From: Roseomonas alba
Lineage (GTDB): Bacteria > Pseudomonadota > Alphaproteobacteria > Acetobacterales > Acetobacteraceae
Length of the DNA: 64,000 nt
Assembly (NCBI RefSeq): GCF_019430885.1
Contig: NZ_JAHYBZ010000005.1
Location: 310,001-374,000, forward strand
Direction of reading: 5' to 3'
Part shown: in pieces, positions 24,969 to 34,114 of the stretch
Layout of the letters: every line of letters begins with the position of its first letter
Numbering within the stretch: the first letter of the stretch is position 1
Translations under genes and position numbers: made by a program
The notes under the pieces: generated by a model
What the model saw: only the letters and a program-made list of their open reading frames with translations
Told to the model about the DNA's origin: nothing
Databases searched by the model: none

Positions 24969-26642
24969 TCAGACGCCGATGCCGAGGGCCGGAAGCTTCA
25001 TGCCCATCTTCTTCGCGTGCTCGATGGCGATGTCGTAGCCGGCATCGGCATGGCGCATCACGCCAGTGCCGGGATCGTTCCACAGCACGCGCGCCAGGCG
25101 CCTCGCCGCGGCCTCCGTCCCATCCGCCACGATCACCACACCGGCATGCTGCGAAAAGCCCATGCCCACGCCGCCGCCATGATGCAGCGACACCCAAGTC
25201 GCACCGGATGCCGTGTTCAGCAGCGCATTCAGCAGCGGCCAGTCGGAGACGGCATCCGACCCGTCTTTCATCGCCTCCGTCTCCCGGTTCGGGGAGGCGA
25301 CCGAACCCGAATCGAGGTGGTCACGCCCGATAACGATCGGCGCCTTCACCTCACCCTTCGCGACCATCTCGTTGAAGGCGAGACCAAGGCGATGGCGATC
25401 CCCCAGCCCGACCCAGCAGATCCGCGCCGGAAGCCCCTGGAAGGAGATCCGCTTGCCCGCCATGTCGAGCCAGGTATGCAGATGCGCATCATGCGGCAGC
25501 AACTCGCGCACCTTGGCGTCGGTCTTCGCGATATCCTCCGGGTCGCCGGACAGCGCCGCCCAGCGGAACGGCCCGACACCGCGGCAGAACAGCGGGCGGA
25601 TATAGGCGGGTACGAAGCCGGGGAAGTCGAAGGCGTGCTCGACGCCCATTTCCTTCGCCATCTGGCGGATGTTGTTGCCGTAGTCGACGACCGGGATGCC
25701 CTGGTTCCAGAAGCCCAGCATCGCCTCGACATGCTGCGCCATGGACCGCTTCGCCGCGAGCGTCGTGCCGGCCGGATCGCGCTCCCGCCGCTCCTCCCAC
25801 TCCGCGAGCGTCCAGCCCGCAGGCAGATAGCCATTCAGCGGATCATGCGCGCTGGTCTGGTCCGTGACGACGTTCGGGCGGATGCCGCGGCGCAGAATCT
25901 CGGGGAAGACCTCCGCGGCATTGCCGAGCAGCCCGACCGAGATCGCGCGACCATCCTTCTTCGCCGCCTCGACCATTGCCAGCGCTTCATCCAGCGTCTC
26001 GGCCCGCGCATCGAGGTATCGCGTGCGCAGCCGCATCTCGATGCGGGAAGGTTGGCATTCCACCGCGATCATCGAGGCGCCGGCCATGGTCGCCGCCAGC
26101 GGCTGCGCCCCACCCATGCCGCCGAGGCCACCCGTCAGGATCCACTTGCCCGCGAGCGAACCGCCATAGTGCTGGCGCCCGACCTCGACGAAGGTCTCAT
26201 AGGTGCCCTGCACGATGCCCTGGCTGCCGATGTAGATCCACGACCCGGCCGTCATCTGGCCGTACATCATCAGGCCCTTGCGATCGAGCTCGTGGAACTT
26301 CTCCCAGGTCGCCCAATGCGGCACGAGGTTCGAGTTCGCGATCAGCACGCGCGGCGAATCCGCCGTAGTGCGGAAGATGCCGACCGGCTTGCCGGACTGG
26401 ACGAGCAGCGTCTCCTCCGGCTCCAGCCCCTTCAGCGACGACACGATGCGATCGAAGGCGTCCCAGTCGCGCGCCGCACGGCCGATGCCGCCATAGACGA
26501 CGAGTTCCTCGGGCTTCTCCGCAACCTCGGGATCGAGGTTGTTCATCAGCATGCGCATCGCCGCCTCGGCGCCCCAGCTCTGGCAGATGGGGACCGATCC
26601 GCGCGGCGCAGTGACGATGCGGGAATTGGCGATGCGGGTCAT
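24969..26642 (-). CDS. hutU: Urocanate hydratase
   Basis: A 557-residue enzyme, the normal length. It hydrates urocanate to imidazolone propionate in the second step of histidine breakdown, using tightly bound NAD+. Conserved stretches include [49 protein letters not shown], the glycine-rich [24 protein letters not shown] and the C-terminal half [19 protein letters not shown] with the family cysteine region ([12 protein letters not shown]) before it. It is transcribed with hutI and hutH but separated from hutH by 337 bases holding a repeat element, so it may have reduced or independent expression. Confidence 0.97.
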   Translation of the reverse strand: MTRIANSRIVTAPRGSVPICQSWGAEAAMRMLMNNLDPEVAEKPEELVVYGGIGRAARDWDAFDRIVSSLKGLEPEETLLVQSGKPVGIFRTTADSPRVLIANSNLVPHWATWEKFHELDRKGLMMYGQMTAGSWIYIGSQGIVQGTYETFVEVGRQHYGGSLAGKWILTGGLGGMGGAQPLAATMAGASMIAVECQPSRIEMRLRTRYLDARAETLDEALAMVEAAKKDGRAISVGLLGNAAEVFPEILRRGIRPNVVTDQTSAHDPLNGYLPAGWTLAEWEERRERDPAGTTLAAKRSMAQHVEAMLGFWNQGIPVVDYGNNIRQMAKEMGVEHAFDFPGFVPAYIRPLFCRGVGPFRWAALSGDPEDIAKTDAKVRELLPHDAHLHTWLDMAGKRISFQGLPARICWVGLGDRHRLGLAFNEMVAKGEVKAPIVIGRDHLDSGSVASPNRETEAMKDGSDAVSDWPLLNALLNTASGATWVSLHHGGGVGMGFSQHAGVVIVADGTEAAARRLARVLWNDPGTGVMRHADAGYDIAIEHAKKMGMKLPALGIGV

Positions 26643-26714
26643 GGAGTCGGACCTTTCCTGAGAAGGCGTGGCTGCAGGGATCCCGTCCCATAGGCATGGT
26701 GGCGCTTGGCACCA

Positions 26715-26970
26715 GAGAGGGGCTTTGCCCCTCTCCGGACCTCACCCCACCAAAGGCCACAAGGCCTTTGGAAACCAATACCTGGCTCCGCGTGGCGCTG
26801 TTCGACGAAACGGCGATGCGTCCTCTGGCCGCGACGGCCAGATGGCCCTTCAGGTGCTGGGCACCGAAGCCGCGCTTCCTCATTCGGACGTTGCGTCGTG
26901 CCCAACACCAAGTTGAAGTTTCCAAAGGCCTTGTGACCTTTGGTGGGGTGGGTCCAGGAGGGGCAAAGCC
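26715..26970. repeat. Dispersed intergenic repeat, full facing pair (copy R2)
   Basis: Left half 26715-26775 (GAGAGGGGCTTTGCCCCTCT, CCGGACCTCACCCCACCAAA, GGCCACAAGGCCTTTGG) and inverted right half 26917-26970 (GTTTCCAAAGGCCTTGTGAC, CTTTGGTGGGGTGGGTCC, GGAGGGGCAAAGCC) flank 141 bases of unrelated sequence. Each half contains two small hairpins. It fills the hutH-hutU gap; I see no gene in this 337-bp interval. Confidence 0.85.
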
Positions 26971-26979
26971 GATCCCGCC

Positions 26980-28491
26980 TCACGACACGACCTCCGGCAG
27001 CCGCAATCCACCGACCAGCGCACCGCCCTCCACAAGCCCCGTTGCCGCAGCGATGTCGGGCGCGAGGAACCGATCCGCCACCAGTGGCGCAATGCGCGTG
27101 CGGATCGTCGCATGCACTGCCTCCAGCGGCGCGGAGGAGGTCAACGGCCGCCGATGCTCCAGCGCCTCGGCCGCGACCAGCGCCTCGATGCCGATGATCG
27201 ATGCCGCATTCGCCGCCATGTCGAGCAGCCGATACGCCGCATGCGTCGCCATCGACACATGGTCTTCCTGGTTCGCGGAGGTCGGCAGCGAGTCCACGCT
27301 CGCCGGCATGGCGCGCTGCTTGTTCTCAGAGGTCAGCGCCGCCGCCGTGACCTGCGCGATCATCAGTCCCGAATTCAGCCCCGCATTACGGGCGAGGAAG
27401 GCCGGCAGCCCGCTCATCACCGGATCGACAAGCAAGGCGGTCCGGCGCTCGGACAGGCTGCCGATCTCGGCCAGCGCGATGGCGATCTGGTCGGCGGCGA
27501 AGGCGACAGGCTCGGCGTGGAAGTTGCCGCCCGAGACGATGGACCCGTCATCCAGCACCAGCGGATTGTCGGTCACGGCATTTGCCTCGATCGCGAGCGT
27601 GCGCGCGACGAAGCGCAGCATGTCGAGCACCGCGCCCATCACCTGCGGCTGGCAGCGCAGCGAATAGGGGTCCTGCACGCGGTCGTCGCCGTGACGATGG
27701 CTCTCGCGGATGGCGCTGCCGGCGAGCAGCCCGCGCAGCGCGTCCGCGACCTCCGCCTGGCCTGAATGGCCGCGCAATGCATGGATACGCGCGTCGAAGG
27801 GCGTGTCGGACCCGCGCAGCGCATCGACCGTCATCGCGCCGGCCACCAGCGCCGCCTGGAACACGCGCTCCGCGGCGAAGAGGCCGGCGAGCGCGATCGC
27901 CGTCGACACCTGCGTCCCGTTGATCAGCCCGAGCCCTTCCTTCGGGCCGAGCGTGACCGGCGCCAGCCCGGCGGCGCGCAGCGCGTCCGCCGCCGGAACG
28001 CCCGGCATGGCCTCGCCTTCGCCGAGCATCGCCGCAGTCATATGCGCGAGCGGTGCCAGATCACCCGACGCACCGACCGATCCCTTGGCCGGAATCAGCG
28101 GCAGGACGCCCTTCGCGCGCATGGCCTCGATCAGGGCAATGACTTCCCACCGCACGCCAGAGGCACCACGCGCGAGGCTTGCCGCCTTCATCGCCAGGAT
28201 CAGGCGGACGACGGCCTCCGGCAGCGGCGCACCGACGCCGCAGGCATGGGACAGGATCAGGTTCCGCTGCAGCGTCGCCAGGTCGCCATCGCCGATGCGC
28301 ACCGATGCCAGCTTGCCGAAGCCGGTATTGACGCCATAGACGGTCTCGCCTGCCGCGATGACGCGCGCGACCGCGGCGGCGCTGCGATCCACTGCCTCGT
28401 GCGCCGACGGATCGAGCGGTATTGCCGCACCACCCATCACGTCTCGCCATGCGCCGAGCGGCACTGCGCCCGGTGTCAGGACCGCAGTCAT
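26980..28491 (-). CDS. hutH: Histidine ammonia-lyase
   Basis: A 503-residue enzyme that deaminates L-histidine to urocanate. The self-processing Ala-Ser-Gly that becomes the MIO cofactor is at residues 141-143 in [25 protein letters not shown] (about 52-61), the LINGTQ segment, and RCQPQVMGA and SGGNFHAEP are also as expected. The start at 28491 overlaps the hutI stop by four bases (ATGA), so the two are translationally coupled. The downstream side is the repeat-filled gap before hutU. Confidence 0.97.
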   Translation of the reverse strand: MTAVLTPGAVPLGAWRDVMGGAAIPLDPSAHEAVDRSAAAVARVIAAGETVYGVNTGFGKLASVRIGDGDLATLQRNLILSHACGVGAPLPEAVVRLILAMKAASLARGASGVRWEVIALIEAMRAKGVLPLIPAKGSVGASGDLAPLAHMTAAMLGEGEAMPGVPAADALRAAGLAPVTLGPKEGLGLINGTQVSTAIALAGLFAAERVFQAALVAGAMTVDALRGSDTPFDARIHALRGHSGQAEVADALRGLLAGSAIRESHRHGDDRVQDPYSLRCQPQVMGAVLDMLRFVARTLAIEANAVTDNPLVLDDGSIVSGGNFHAEPVAFAADQIAIALAEIGSLSERRTALLVDPVMSGLPAFLARNAGLNSGLMIAQVTAAALTSENKQRAMPASVDSLPTSANQEDHVSMATHAAYRLLDMAANAASIIGIEALVAAEALEHRRPLTSSAPLEAVHATIRTRIAPLVADRFLAPDIAAATGLVEGGALVGGLRLPEVVS

Positions 28492-29717
28492 GCCCGCACC
28501 CCTTGGTGAAAGCGCGCAAAAAGCGGCGACGGCCCGATCTGCGCGACGAGTTCCGACAGCGTCTCCACAGACCACACGGCGAGGTCCGCATCCTTGCCGG
28601 CCGCGATGCTGCCGATCCGATCGGCACGGCCGAGCGCATGCGCCGCCTCGATGGTGAAGCCCCGCAGCACTTCGTCGACCGTCATGCCGAACAGCACGCA
28701 GGCGAGCGTCGCGCAGACACGCGGCGAGGCAATCGGCGAGGAGCCGGGATTGAGATCCGTCGCCACCGCCATGCGCGTGCCCGCGGCGCGGAAGGCGGCG
28801 ATGGGCGGCCTGTGCGTCTCGTTGATCATCAGGAAAGCACCCGGCAGCAGCACGGCCACCGTGCCGGCCTGCGCCATCGCGCGCGCGCCGGCCTCGCTGG
28901 TGTATTCGAGGTGATCGGTCGACAGCGCCCCATGCCGCGCCGCCAGCGCAGCGCCATCACCGTCGCTGAGCTGATCGGCATGCGACTTCACCGCCAGCCC
29001 GGCCGCCTGAGCCGCGGCGAAGACGCGCGCGCATTCCGCCGCGTCGAAGGCGATGCCCTCCTGAAATACATCCACCGCGTCGGCTAGCCCCTCGGCGGCG
29101 ATGCACGGGATCATCCGCTCGCAGACCAGATCCAAATAGGCCGCGCGATCGCCACCCGGCGGCACCGCATGGGCACCCAGATAGGTCACCGCGACCGAGA
29201 CGCGCCGATGCGCTGCCAGCCCGCGCGCCACGCGCAACTGGCGCAGCTCCGTCTCCTCATCCAGGCCGTAGCCGGACTTGATCTCGACCGTCGTCACGCC
29301 TTCGGCCAGTAGGGCATCGAGGCGCTTCAGGGACGCCGCCGTCAGCGCTGCCTCATTCGCCGCCCGCGTCGCCCGCACCGTCGCGGCGATGCCGCCACCG
29401 GATCGTGCGATGTCCGCATAGGATTCGCCGGCCAGCCGCCGCGCGAACTCATCGGCACGGTTGCCGGCGAAGACCAGATGCGTGTGGCAATCGACCACCC
29501 CCGGCGTCACCCAGCGCCCGCCGCAGTCGAAGCGTTCGGCGGCATCGATCGACGGCGCCTCGCCCGCCGGCCCGACCCAGGCGATCCGGCCGCCGGCGAC
29601 CGCCACGACCCCATCCTCGACCACGCCAAGCCCGGCCGGCCCCGCCATGGTGGCGAGCCGCGCCCCGGTCAGCAGCAGATCGGCCTTCAGAGCCGTCACG
29701 CACCGAACCCCCTGCAT
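28488..29717 (-). CDS. hutI: Imidazolonepropionase
   Basis: A 409-residue amidohydrolase that opens imidazolone propionate to N-formimino-glutamate. The metal-binding HxH is in [17 protein letters not shown] (about residues 74-90). Further ligands are in [12 protein letters not shown] and the aspartate of [11 protein letters not shown]. The [15 protein letters not shown] segment is diagnostic of HutI. The start at 29717 has AGGG eight bases upstream; an ATG at 29747 is in frame but overlaps the operator. It is the first gene of the hut operon. Genes for the next step (hutF or hutG) are not in this window. Confidence 0.96.
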   Translation of the reverse strand: MQGVRCVTALKADLLLTGARLATMAGPAGLGVVEDGVVAVAGGRIAWVGPAGEAPSIDAAERFDCGGRWVTPGVVDCHTHLVFAGNRADEFARRLAGESYADIARSGGGIAATVRATRAANEAALTAASLKRLDALLAEGVTTVEIKSGYGLDEETELRQLRVARGLAAHRRVSVAVTYLGAHAVPPGGDRAAYLDLVCERMIPCIAAEGLADAVDVFQEGIAFDAAECARVFAAAQAAGLAVKSHADQLSDGDGAALAARHGALSTDHLEYTSEAGARAMAQAGTVAVLLPGAFLMINETHRPPIAAFRAAGTRMAVATDLNPGSSPIASPRVCATLACVLFGMTVDEVLRGFTIEAAHALGRADRIGSIAAGKDADLAVWSVETLSELVAQIGPSPLFARFHQGVRA

Positions 29718-29747
29718 CACGCCCTGGCCAGGGATCGCCAGCGGCAT

Positions 29748-29774
29748 TATTGTATAGACATTATTCTGATCAGA
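29748..29774. promoter_or_regulatory. Candidate HutC operator in the hutI-hutC divergent region
   Basis: TATTGTA-TA-GACATTA (29748-29763) has a TGT-N4-ACA core and matches 12 of 14 half-site positions of the palindrome at 35875. The adjacent TCTGATCAGA (29765-29774) is a perfect 10-base palindrome. They lie 31 bases upstream of hutI and 76 bases upstream of hutC, the right place for histidine/urocanate-responsive repression of both. Confidence 0.55.
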
Positions 29775-29849
29775 GGCCGCGCCGATGCGCAAGCGCCTAT
29801 TTTCCCGACCGGCGTTCCCTGCCCGCCGCATCGCCGGCATGCTTGCCGC

Positions 29850-30569
29850 ATGAACGCCCTTGTCCTCGACGGCGAAGGCCCGGTGCACGGCCAGATCCGG
29901 CGCGCGCTGAGCTCGGCCATCCTGACCGGCCGCATCCCGCCCGGTGGCCGCATCCCGCCGGAAAGCGAGCTGATGGCGCTGTTCGGGGCCTCCCGCATGA
30001 CGGTCCATCGCGCGGTCGCCGCCCTCGCGGCGGAAGGCCTGGTGCGTCGCAACCGCCGCGCCGGCACGGTGGCGAGCCCGGAAGCCCGCGGCCGCGCGGT
30101 CTTCGAGATCTGGGACATCGGCGCCGAGATCCGCGCCTCGGGCCAGGAACACCGATTCGAGATTCTCTCCCGCGCCGTCCGCCCGGCCGACGAGGGCGAT
30201 ATGGACCTGCCCGCCGGCGCGCATCTGCTGGATATCGTGACGCGCCATCTGGCCAATGACACGCCGATGCAGGTGGAGGAGCGCCTCATCAACCTCGACG
30301 CCGCGCCCGATGCCGCGACCGAACCCTTCGCCGCCGTCTCCCCCGGCCGCTGGCTTCTCGACCGTGTGCCCTGGACCGAGGCGGAACACGCGATCCGCGC
30401 CGTCGCCGCACCGGCGCGCGTGGCGAAGCTGCTTGGCATGAAGGCCGGTGAGGCCGCGCTGGTGGTCGAACGCCGCACGTGGAACGGGCCGGTGCCGGTC
30501 ACCTTCGCGCGGCTCTGGCACGCCGGGGACCGTCATCGCCTGGTCGGACGCTTCGCCGCCGGGCGGTAG
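29850..30569 (+). CDS. hutC: Histidine utilisation repressor (GntR/HutC family)
   Basis: A 239-residue GntR protein. The winged helix is at about residues 10-75 (QIRRALSSAILTGRIPPGGR, PPESELMALFGASRMTVHRA). It is followed by a UTRA effector domain, with the HutC-type segment IWDIGAEIRASGQEHRFEIL and VQVEERLINLD-like region, and ends RLVGRFAAGR, typical of HutC. It is divergent from hutI and should bind the site between them, releasing it when urocanate is bound. The start at 29850 is the first ATG that gives the family N-terminus. Confidence 0.92.
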   Translation: MNALVLDGEGPVHGQIRRALSSAILTGRIPPGGRIPPESELMALFGASRMTVHRAVAALAAEGLVRRNRRAGTVASPEARGRAVFEIWDIGAEIRASGQEHRFEILSRAVRPADEGDMDLPAGAHLLDIVTRHLANDTPMQVEERLINLDAAPDAATEPFAAVSPGRWLLDRVPWTEAEHAIRAVAAPARVAKLLGMKAGEAALVVERRTWNGPVPVTFARLWHAGDRHRLVGRFAAGR

Positions 30570-30615
30570 CGACGGCGTCGCAGCCGGCGGATATTCGGTG
30601 TTGCAGTAATAGTCC

Positions 30616-30631
30616 GTATGTCTTTACATTA
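30616..30631. promoter_or_regulatory. Putative GntR operator upstream of the two TctC genes
   Basis: GTATGTC-TT-TACATTA matches 11 of 14 half-site positions of the perfect palindrome at 35875-35890 with the same 2-base spacer. It is 120 bases upstream of the first TctC gene and, alone, would be a weak call; its value comes from the repeated pattern over four operons. Confidence 0.45.
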
Positions 30632-30750
30632 GGACGCCCTCTCACGACGGCGTGCGCCGAACCGCGAGGAACCGATCACCGGGAAAGTGCGGCAAAGACC
30701 GCACCGCCTGCCAGACACGGCTCAGCACACCCAACCACGGATCCTGTTCG

Positions 30751-31719
30751 ATGCCGACGCTGAACCGACGGACCCTCCTGGCCGCACCCGCCAGCCTGGC
30801 TGTCGCGCGTGCCGCACACGCCCAAACCTTCCCGGATCGCCCGATCCGGCTCGTGCTGCCTTATGCGCCGGGCGGCGTGGTGGACACGGTCGGGCGCGTC
30901 ATCGCGCAGGGGTTGACCGAGAAACTCGGCCAATCGGTCGTCGCGGAGAATCGGTCCGGCGCCGGCGGCGTGGTCGGCGCCGACTACGTCGCGAAGTCGC
31001 CCGCCGACGGCTACGTGCAGTTGCTGATCGACCCGGCGCTGATCATCAATCCGTCGCTCCAGCAGCAGGTGCCCTACGACGTCTTCCGGGATTTCCGGCC
31101 GATCTCGATCGTGACCAGCTCGCCGCTCGTGCTGGTCGTCTCGCCCTCCGTGCCGGCACAGACCATCGCCGAGTTCATCGCCCTCGTCCGCGCCAACAAG
31201 GGGCGGTACAGCTATGCCTCGGCTGGCGTCGGCACGACGCCGCACCTGGCGGGTGAGATGTTCTCCCTGCGCACCGGCGGCGATGCGACGCATGTGCCCT
31301 ATCGCGGCATCGCGGCGGGCTTCGCCGACATGATGACCGGGCAGGTGCAGTTCTCCTTCAGCAGCATCGCCGGCGCGCGCGGCCTGGTCGCGGATGGCAA
31401 GCTGAAGGCGCTCGCCACCACCGGCGCGCGGCGTAGCGCCGCCTTCCCGGACCTGTCGACGATGCAGGAGGCCGGCATGGACGGCTTCGTCGTGGATCTG
31501 TGGCTGGCGCTGCTCGCCCCCGCCGCCACGCCGGACCCGATCATCGCCAGGATGAATGCCGCGGTGACCGAGGTGCTGCGCGAACCGGCGACGATCGCGA
31601 GCCTCGCCCGCGTCGGCGTCGAACCGCGCGGCACCAGTAGCGCCGAGGCGGCGACCATGCTCCGCGCCGAATTCGACACCTGGCGCAAGCTCATCGCCGA
31701 TGCGCGGATCACGCTGTGA
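30751..31719 (+). CDS. Tripartite tricarboxylate transporter substrate-binding protein (Bug/TctC), copy A
   Basis: A 322-residue periplasmic receptor. A signal peptide with a Tat-like NRRTLLAAPASLAVARAAHA leads into FPDRPIRLVLPYAPGGVVDT, the Bug first strand and carboxylate-binding loop. AENRSGAGGVVGADYVAKSP and HVPYRGIAAGFADMMTGQV are the other family landmarks. It binds an organic acid outside the membrane. No TctA/TctB membrane genes lie near, as is common for Bug receptors. It is translationally coupled (TGATG) to copy B. The upstream palindrome links it to the GntR-associated operons. Confidence 0.92.
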   Translation: MPTLNRRTLLAAPASLAVARAAHAQTFPDRPIRLVLPYAPGGVVDTVGRVIAQGLTEKLGQSVVAENRSGAGGVVGADYVAKSPADGYVQLLIDPALIINPSLQQQVPYDVFRDFRPISIVTSSPLVLVVSPSVPAQTIAEFIALVRANKGRYSYASAGVGTTPHLAGEMFSLRTGGDATHVPYRGIAAGFADMMTGQVQFSFSSIAGARGLVADGKLKALATTGARRSAAFPDLSTMQEAGMDGFVVDLWLALLAPAATPDPIIARMNAAVTEVLREPATIASLARVGVEPRGTSSAEAATMLRAEFDTWRKLIADARITL

Positions 31720-32693
31720 TGCGGGTGATCCTCTCGCGCCGCGCGGCGCTTGCCGCCACCGGCCTGCTCGCCGCCCCGGCGCCGCTGCGCGCCCAGGGCT
31801 TTCCGTCCCGCCCGATCCGCGTGATGGTCGGCTTCGCCCCGGGGGGCGCGGCCGATACGATCGCGCGGCTGATCGCGCCCGGCATGGGGGCCGCGCTCGG
31901 CCAGACCGTGGTGGTGGAGAACCGCTCCGGCGCCAGCGGCACCAATGCCGCCGCGGTCGTGGCGACGGCGCCGGCGGATGGGCACACCATCCTGCTCTCG
32001 ACGCTGACGCATGTGTCGAACCCGTTCCTCTTCAGCGGCCTGCCCTTCGACTACGCGACCGCCTTCGCGCCGGTGAGCCAGGTGGTGCTGTTCCCGACCG
32101 TGCTCGCCGTGCGCAAGGACTTCCCGGCGGCCGACATGGCGGGCTTCCTGGCGCTGGCGCGCAGCCGGCGCGACACGCCGATCACCTATGGCACGCCGGG
32201 CAACGCGACGGCGCAGCACATGGCCGCGGAGCTGCTGCAGCAGCGGGCGGACATCAAGCTTGAGCACGTGCCCTATCGCGGCGGCGCCGATGCGGCGCGC
32301 GATCTCGCGGCCGGGGTGATCGAAGCCTCCTTCAATTCAGTCAGCAGCCTCGCCCCCGCCTTCGCGGCCGGGGCGCGGCCGCTGGTGGCAGTGACGGCGC
32401 AGCGCATCCCGCAATTGCCCGATGTCCCGACCGGCATCGAAGCCGGCATTCCAGACTTCGTGCTGAGCGACATCTGCGGCGTCTATGCCCCGGCGCAGAC
32501 GCCGCCCGATACCGTCGCGACGCTCTACCGCGCGATCGCCGCGGCGCTGCGCGCGGATGAGGTGCAGGCAAGGCTGCGCGCCCTGGCGGCGCAGGGCGTC
32601 GGCAGTTCCCCGGCCGAGTTCACTGCCTTCATGCAGCAGGAGAGCACGCGGCTCGGCGCGCTGATCCGAGCCGCGGGAATCAGCGTCTCCTGA
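31719..32693 (+). CDS. Tripartite tricarboxylate transporter substrate-binding protein (Bug/TctC), copy B
   Basis: A 324-residue paralogue of the preceding receptor. The start ATG 31719 overlaps the previous stop by one base; a GTG three bases earlier is also possible. It has a Tat-like signal SRRAALAATGLLAAPAPLRA, then FPSRPIRVMVGFAPGGAADT, VENRSGASGTNAAAV, and HVPYRGGADAARDLAAGV. Sequence divergence from copy A in the ligand loops suggests a different or overlapping ligand. It converges on the quinone oxidoreductase gene, whose stop is ten bases away. Confidence 0.92.
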   Translation: MRVILSRRAALAATGLLAAPAPLRAQGFPSRPIRVMVGFAPGGAADTIARLIAPGMGAALGQTVVVENRSGASGTNAAAVVATAPADGHTILLSTLTHVSNPFLFSGLPFDYATAFAPVSQVVLFPTVLAVRKDFPAADMAGFLALARSRRDTPITYGTPGNATAQHMAAELLQQRADIKLEHVPYRGGADAARDLAAGVIEASFNSVSSLAPAFAAGARPLVAVTAQRIPQLPDVPTGIEAGIPDFVLSDICGVYAPAQTPPDTVATLYRAIAAALRADEVQARLRALAAQGVGSSPAEFTAFMQQESTRLGALIRAAGISVS

Positions 32694-32702
32694 CGGCTTC
32701 CG

Positions 32703-33692
32703 TCAGGGGATCATCACGATGCGTTCGGGGACCGAGCGGTCCAGCAGGGCCCCGAGCGCATCCCGCGCCTGCGCCAGCGGGAAGCTGCGTGACGGCGGCG
32801 GCTTGATCCGCCCGGCCTCGAACAGCGCGAAGACTTCCGCGAAGCACTCGCGGACCAGGGCTGGCATGCGCTTGCGGTAGTCGCTGATCTGCAGGCCACT
32901 CACCTCGATGTTCTTTACCAGCAGGTAGTTGGCCTTGACGCTTGGGATGCGGCCCGCGGCGAAGCCCACCACGACGAGCCGCCCCTTCCAGGCCAGCGCG
33001 CGCAGCGCCGCGTCGAAGGCATCGCCCCCGAGCATGTCGATGACGATGTCCACGCCCTTGCCCTCGGTCGCCGCGCGCACCTGGTCGCGCAAGCTGTCGC
33101 GCAGATCCGGCCGGGTCAGCTCCACCACCGCATCCGCCCCGGCCTCGCGCACCGTCTGCGCCTTGGCGAGCGACGACACGCCCGCGATCACGCGGGACGC
33201 ACCGAGCGCCCGGGCAAGCTGCATGGTCGCGAAACCGACCGCGCCGGTGGCGCCGAGCACCAGCACCGACTCGCCCGCCGCGAAGCGCCCGCGCTCCCGC
33301 AGCGCGAACCAGGCCGTGTCGTAGGCGAGCGACATCGCCGCCGCATCGGCGGAGGCGAGGCCGTCAGGCAGGCGGTAGCACTGCGCGGCCGGCGCCACGC
33401 ACAGCTCCGCATAGCCGCCGATCTCCGCCATGGCGAGAACCCGGTCGCCGACCGCGAAGCCGGTGACGCCGGCGCCGATCGCGACCACCGTCCCGGCCGG
33501 CCCCTTGCCCGGCACGAAGGGCCGTTCCGGCAGGAACTGGTAGGTCCCGCCGATGACGAGCGTATCGACGAAATTCGCCGCCACCGCCGCGACGCGGATC
33601 AGCACCTCGCCGGGCCCGGCCACCGGATCGGGCATGGTCTCGACGGCAACATTGGCGATGGGCCCGAATTCCCGGACGGTCACGGCCTTCAT
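32703..33692 (-). CDS. Zinc-free quinone oxidoreductase-like MDR protein (Qor/YhdH group)
   Basis: A 329-residue medium-chain dehydrogenase/reductase. The N-terminal GroES-like domain contains GPGEVLIRVAAVAANFVDTL and the NADPH Rossmann motif is LVLGATGAVGFATMQLARAL (about residue 145). The catalytic-zinc Cys and His residues of alcohol dehydrogenases are missing, as in NADPH:quinone or enoyl reductases. It is the last gene of an operon with thioesterase and acyl-CoA ligase, so it could reduce an unsaturated acyl-CoA or aldehyde intermediate. Confidence 0.9.
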   Translation of the reverse strand: MKAVTVREFGPIANVAVETMPDPVAGPGEVLIRVAAVAANFVDTLVIGGTYQFLPERPFVPGKGPAGTVVAIGAGVTGFAVGDRVLAMAEIGGYAELCVAPAAQCYRLPDGLASADAAAMSLAYDTAWFALRERGRFAAGESVLVLGATGAVGFATMQLARALGASRVIAGVSSLAKAQTVREAGADAVVELTRPDLRDSLRDQVRAATEGKGVDIVIDMLGGDAFDAALRALAWKGRLVVVGFAAGRIPSVKANYLLVKNIEVSGLQISDYRKRMPALVRECFAEVFALFEAGRIKPPPSRSFPLAQARDALGALLDRSVPERIVMIP

Positions 33693-33706
33693 CTGGCGTA
33701 TCCTCT

Positions 33707-34114
33707 TCAGCGTACCTGGAACGTCCCGCGTCCTGCCGCGACCAGCTTCTCCGCCGCGAAGACCTCGACATCCGCCCGCGCGATGGACCGGCCGAGACGC
33801 AGCACGCGTCCCTTTGCCATCAGCGTCACGCCCGGTACCGGGCGCAGATAGTCCACGCGCAGATCAATGGTCGGCGCCATGTCACCCGACTGCACCGCGA
33901 CGGCGGCATGCGCGGTCAGGTCGATCAGCGCCGCGAGGATGCCGCCGTGATAGTCGTCAACGTCGTAGGCGCGGCGGAACTCCAGACGGAACGGCAGCAG
34001 TACCGTGACGGCGCCGGTCTCCGCATCGACCGCCGTCGCTTCCGGCTTCAGGAAGGCGTGGAAGGGGGAGCGCGCCATCTCGGCGCGCAGCCGGTCCAAC
34101 CGGTCGTCAGCCAC
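33707..34114 (-). CDS. PaaI-type hot-dog thioesterase
   Basis: A 135-residue single hot-dog domain protein. The pattern HGGILAALIDLTAHAAVAV (about residues 55-75) is the PaaI/4-hydroxybenzoyl-CoA thioesterase helix, with the active-site His-Gly-Gly and Asp at D65. It hydrolyses stalled or product acyl-CoA esters. It overlaps the ligase stop by eight bases and precedes the quinone oxidoreductase gene by 14 bases, so it is the middle gene of the operon. Confidence 0.87.
   Translation of the reverse strand: MADDRLDRLRAEMARSPFHAFLKPEATAVDAETGAVTVLLPFRLEFRRAYDVDDYHGGILAALIDLTAHAAVAVQSGDMAPTIDLRVDYLRPVPGVTLMAKGRVLRLGRSIARADVEVFAAEKLVAAGRGTFQVR

Noticed and set aside
28488-30536. A 682-codon frame extending hutI across the hutC gene
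   Set aside because: The upstream 270 codons are antisense to hutC and lack homology; hutI starts at 29717 with a good ribosome-binding site.
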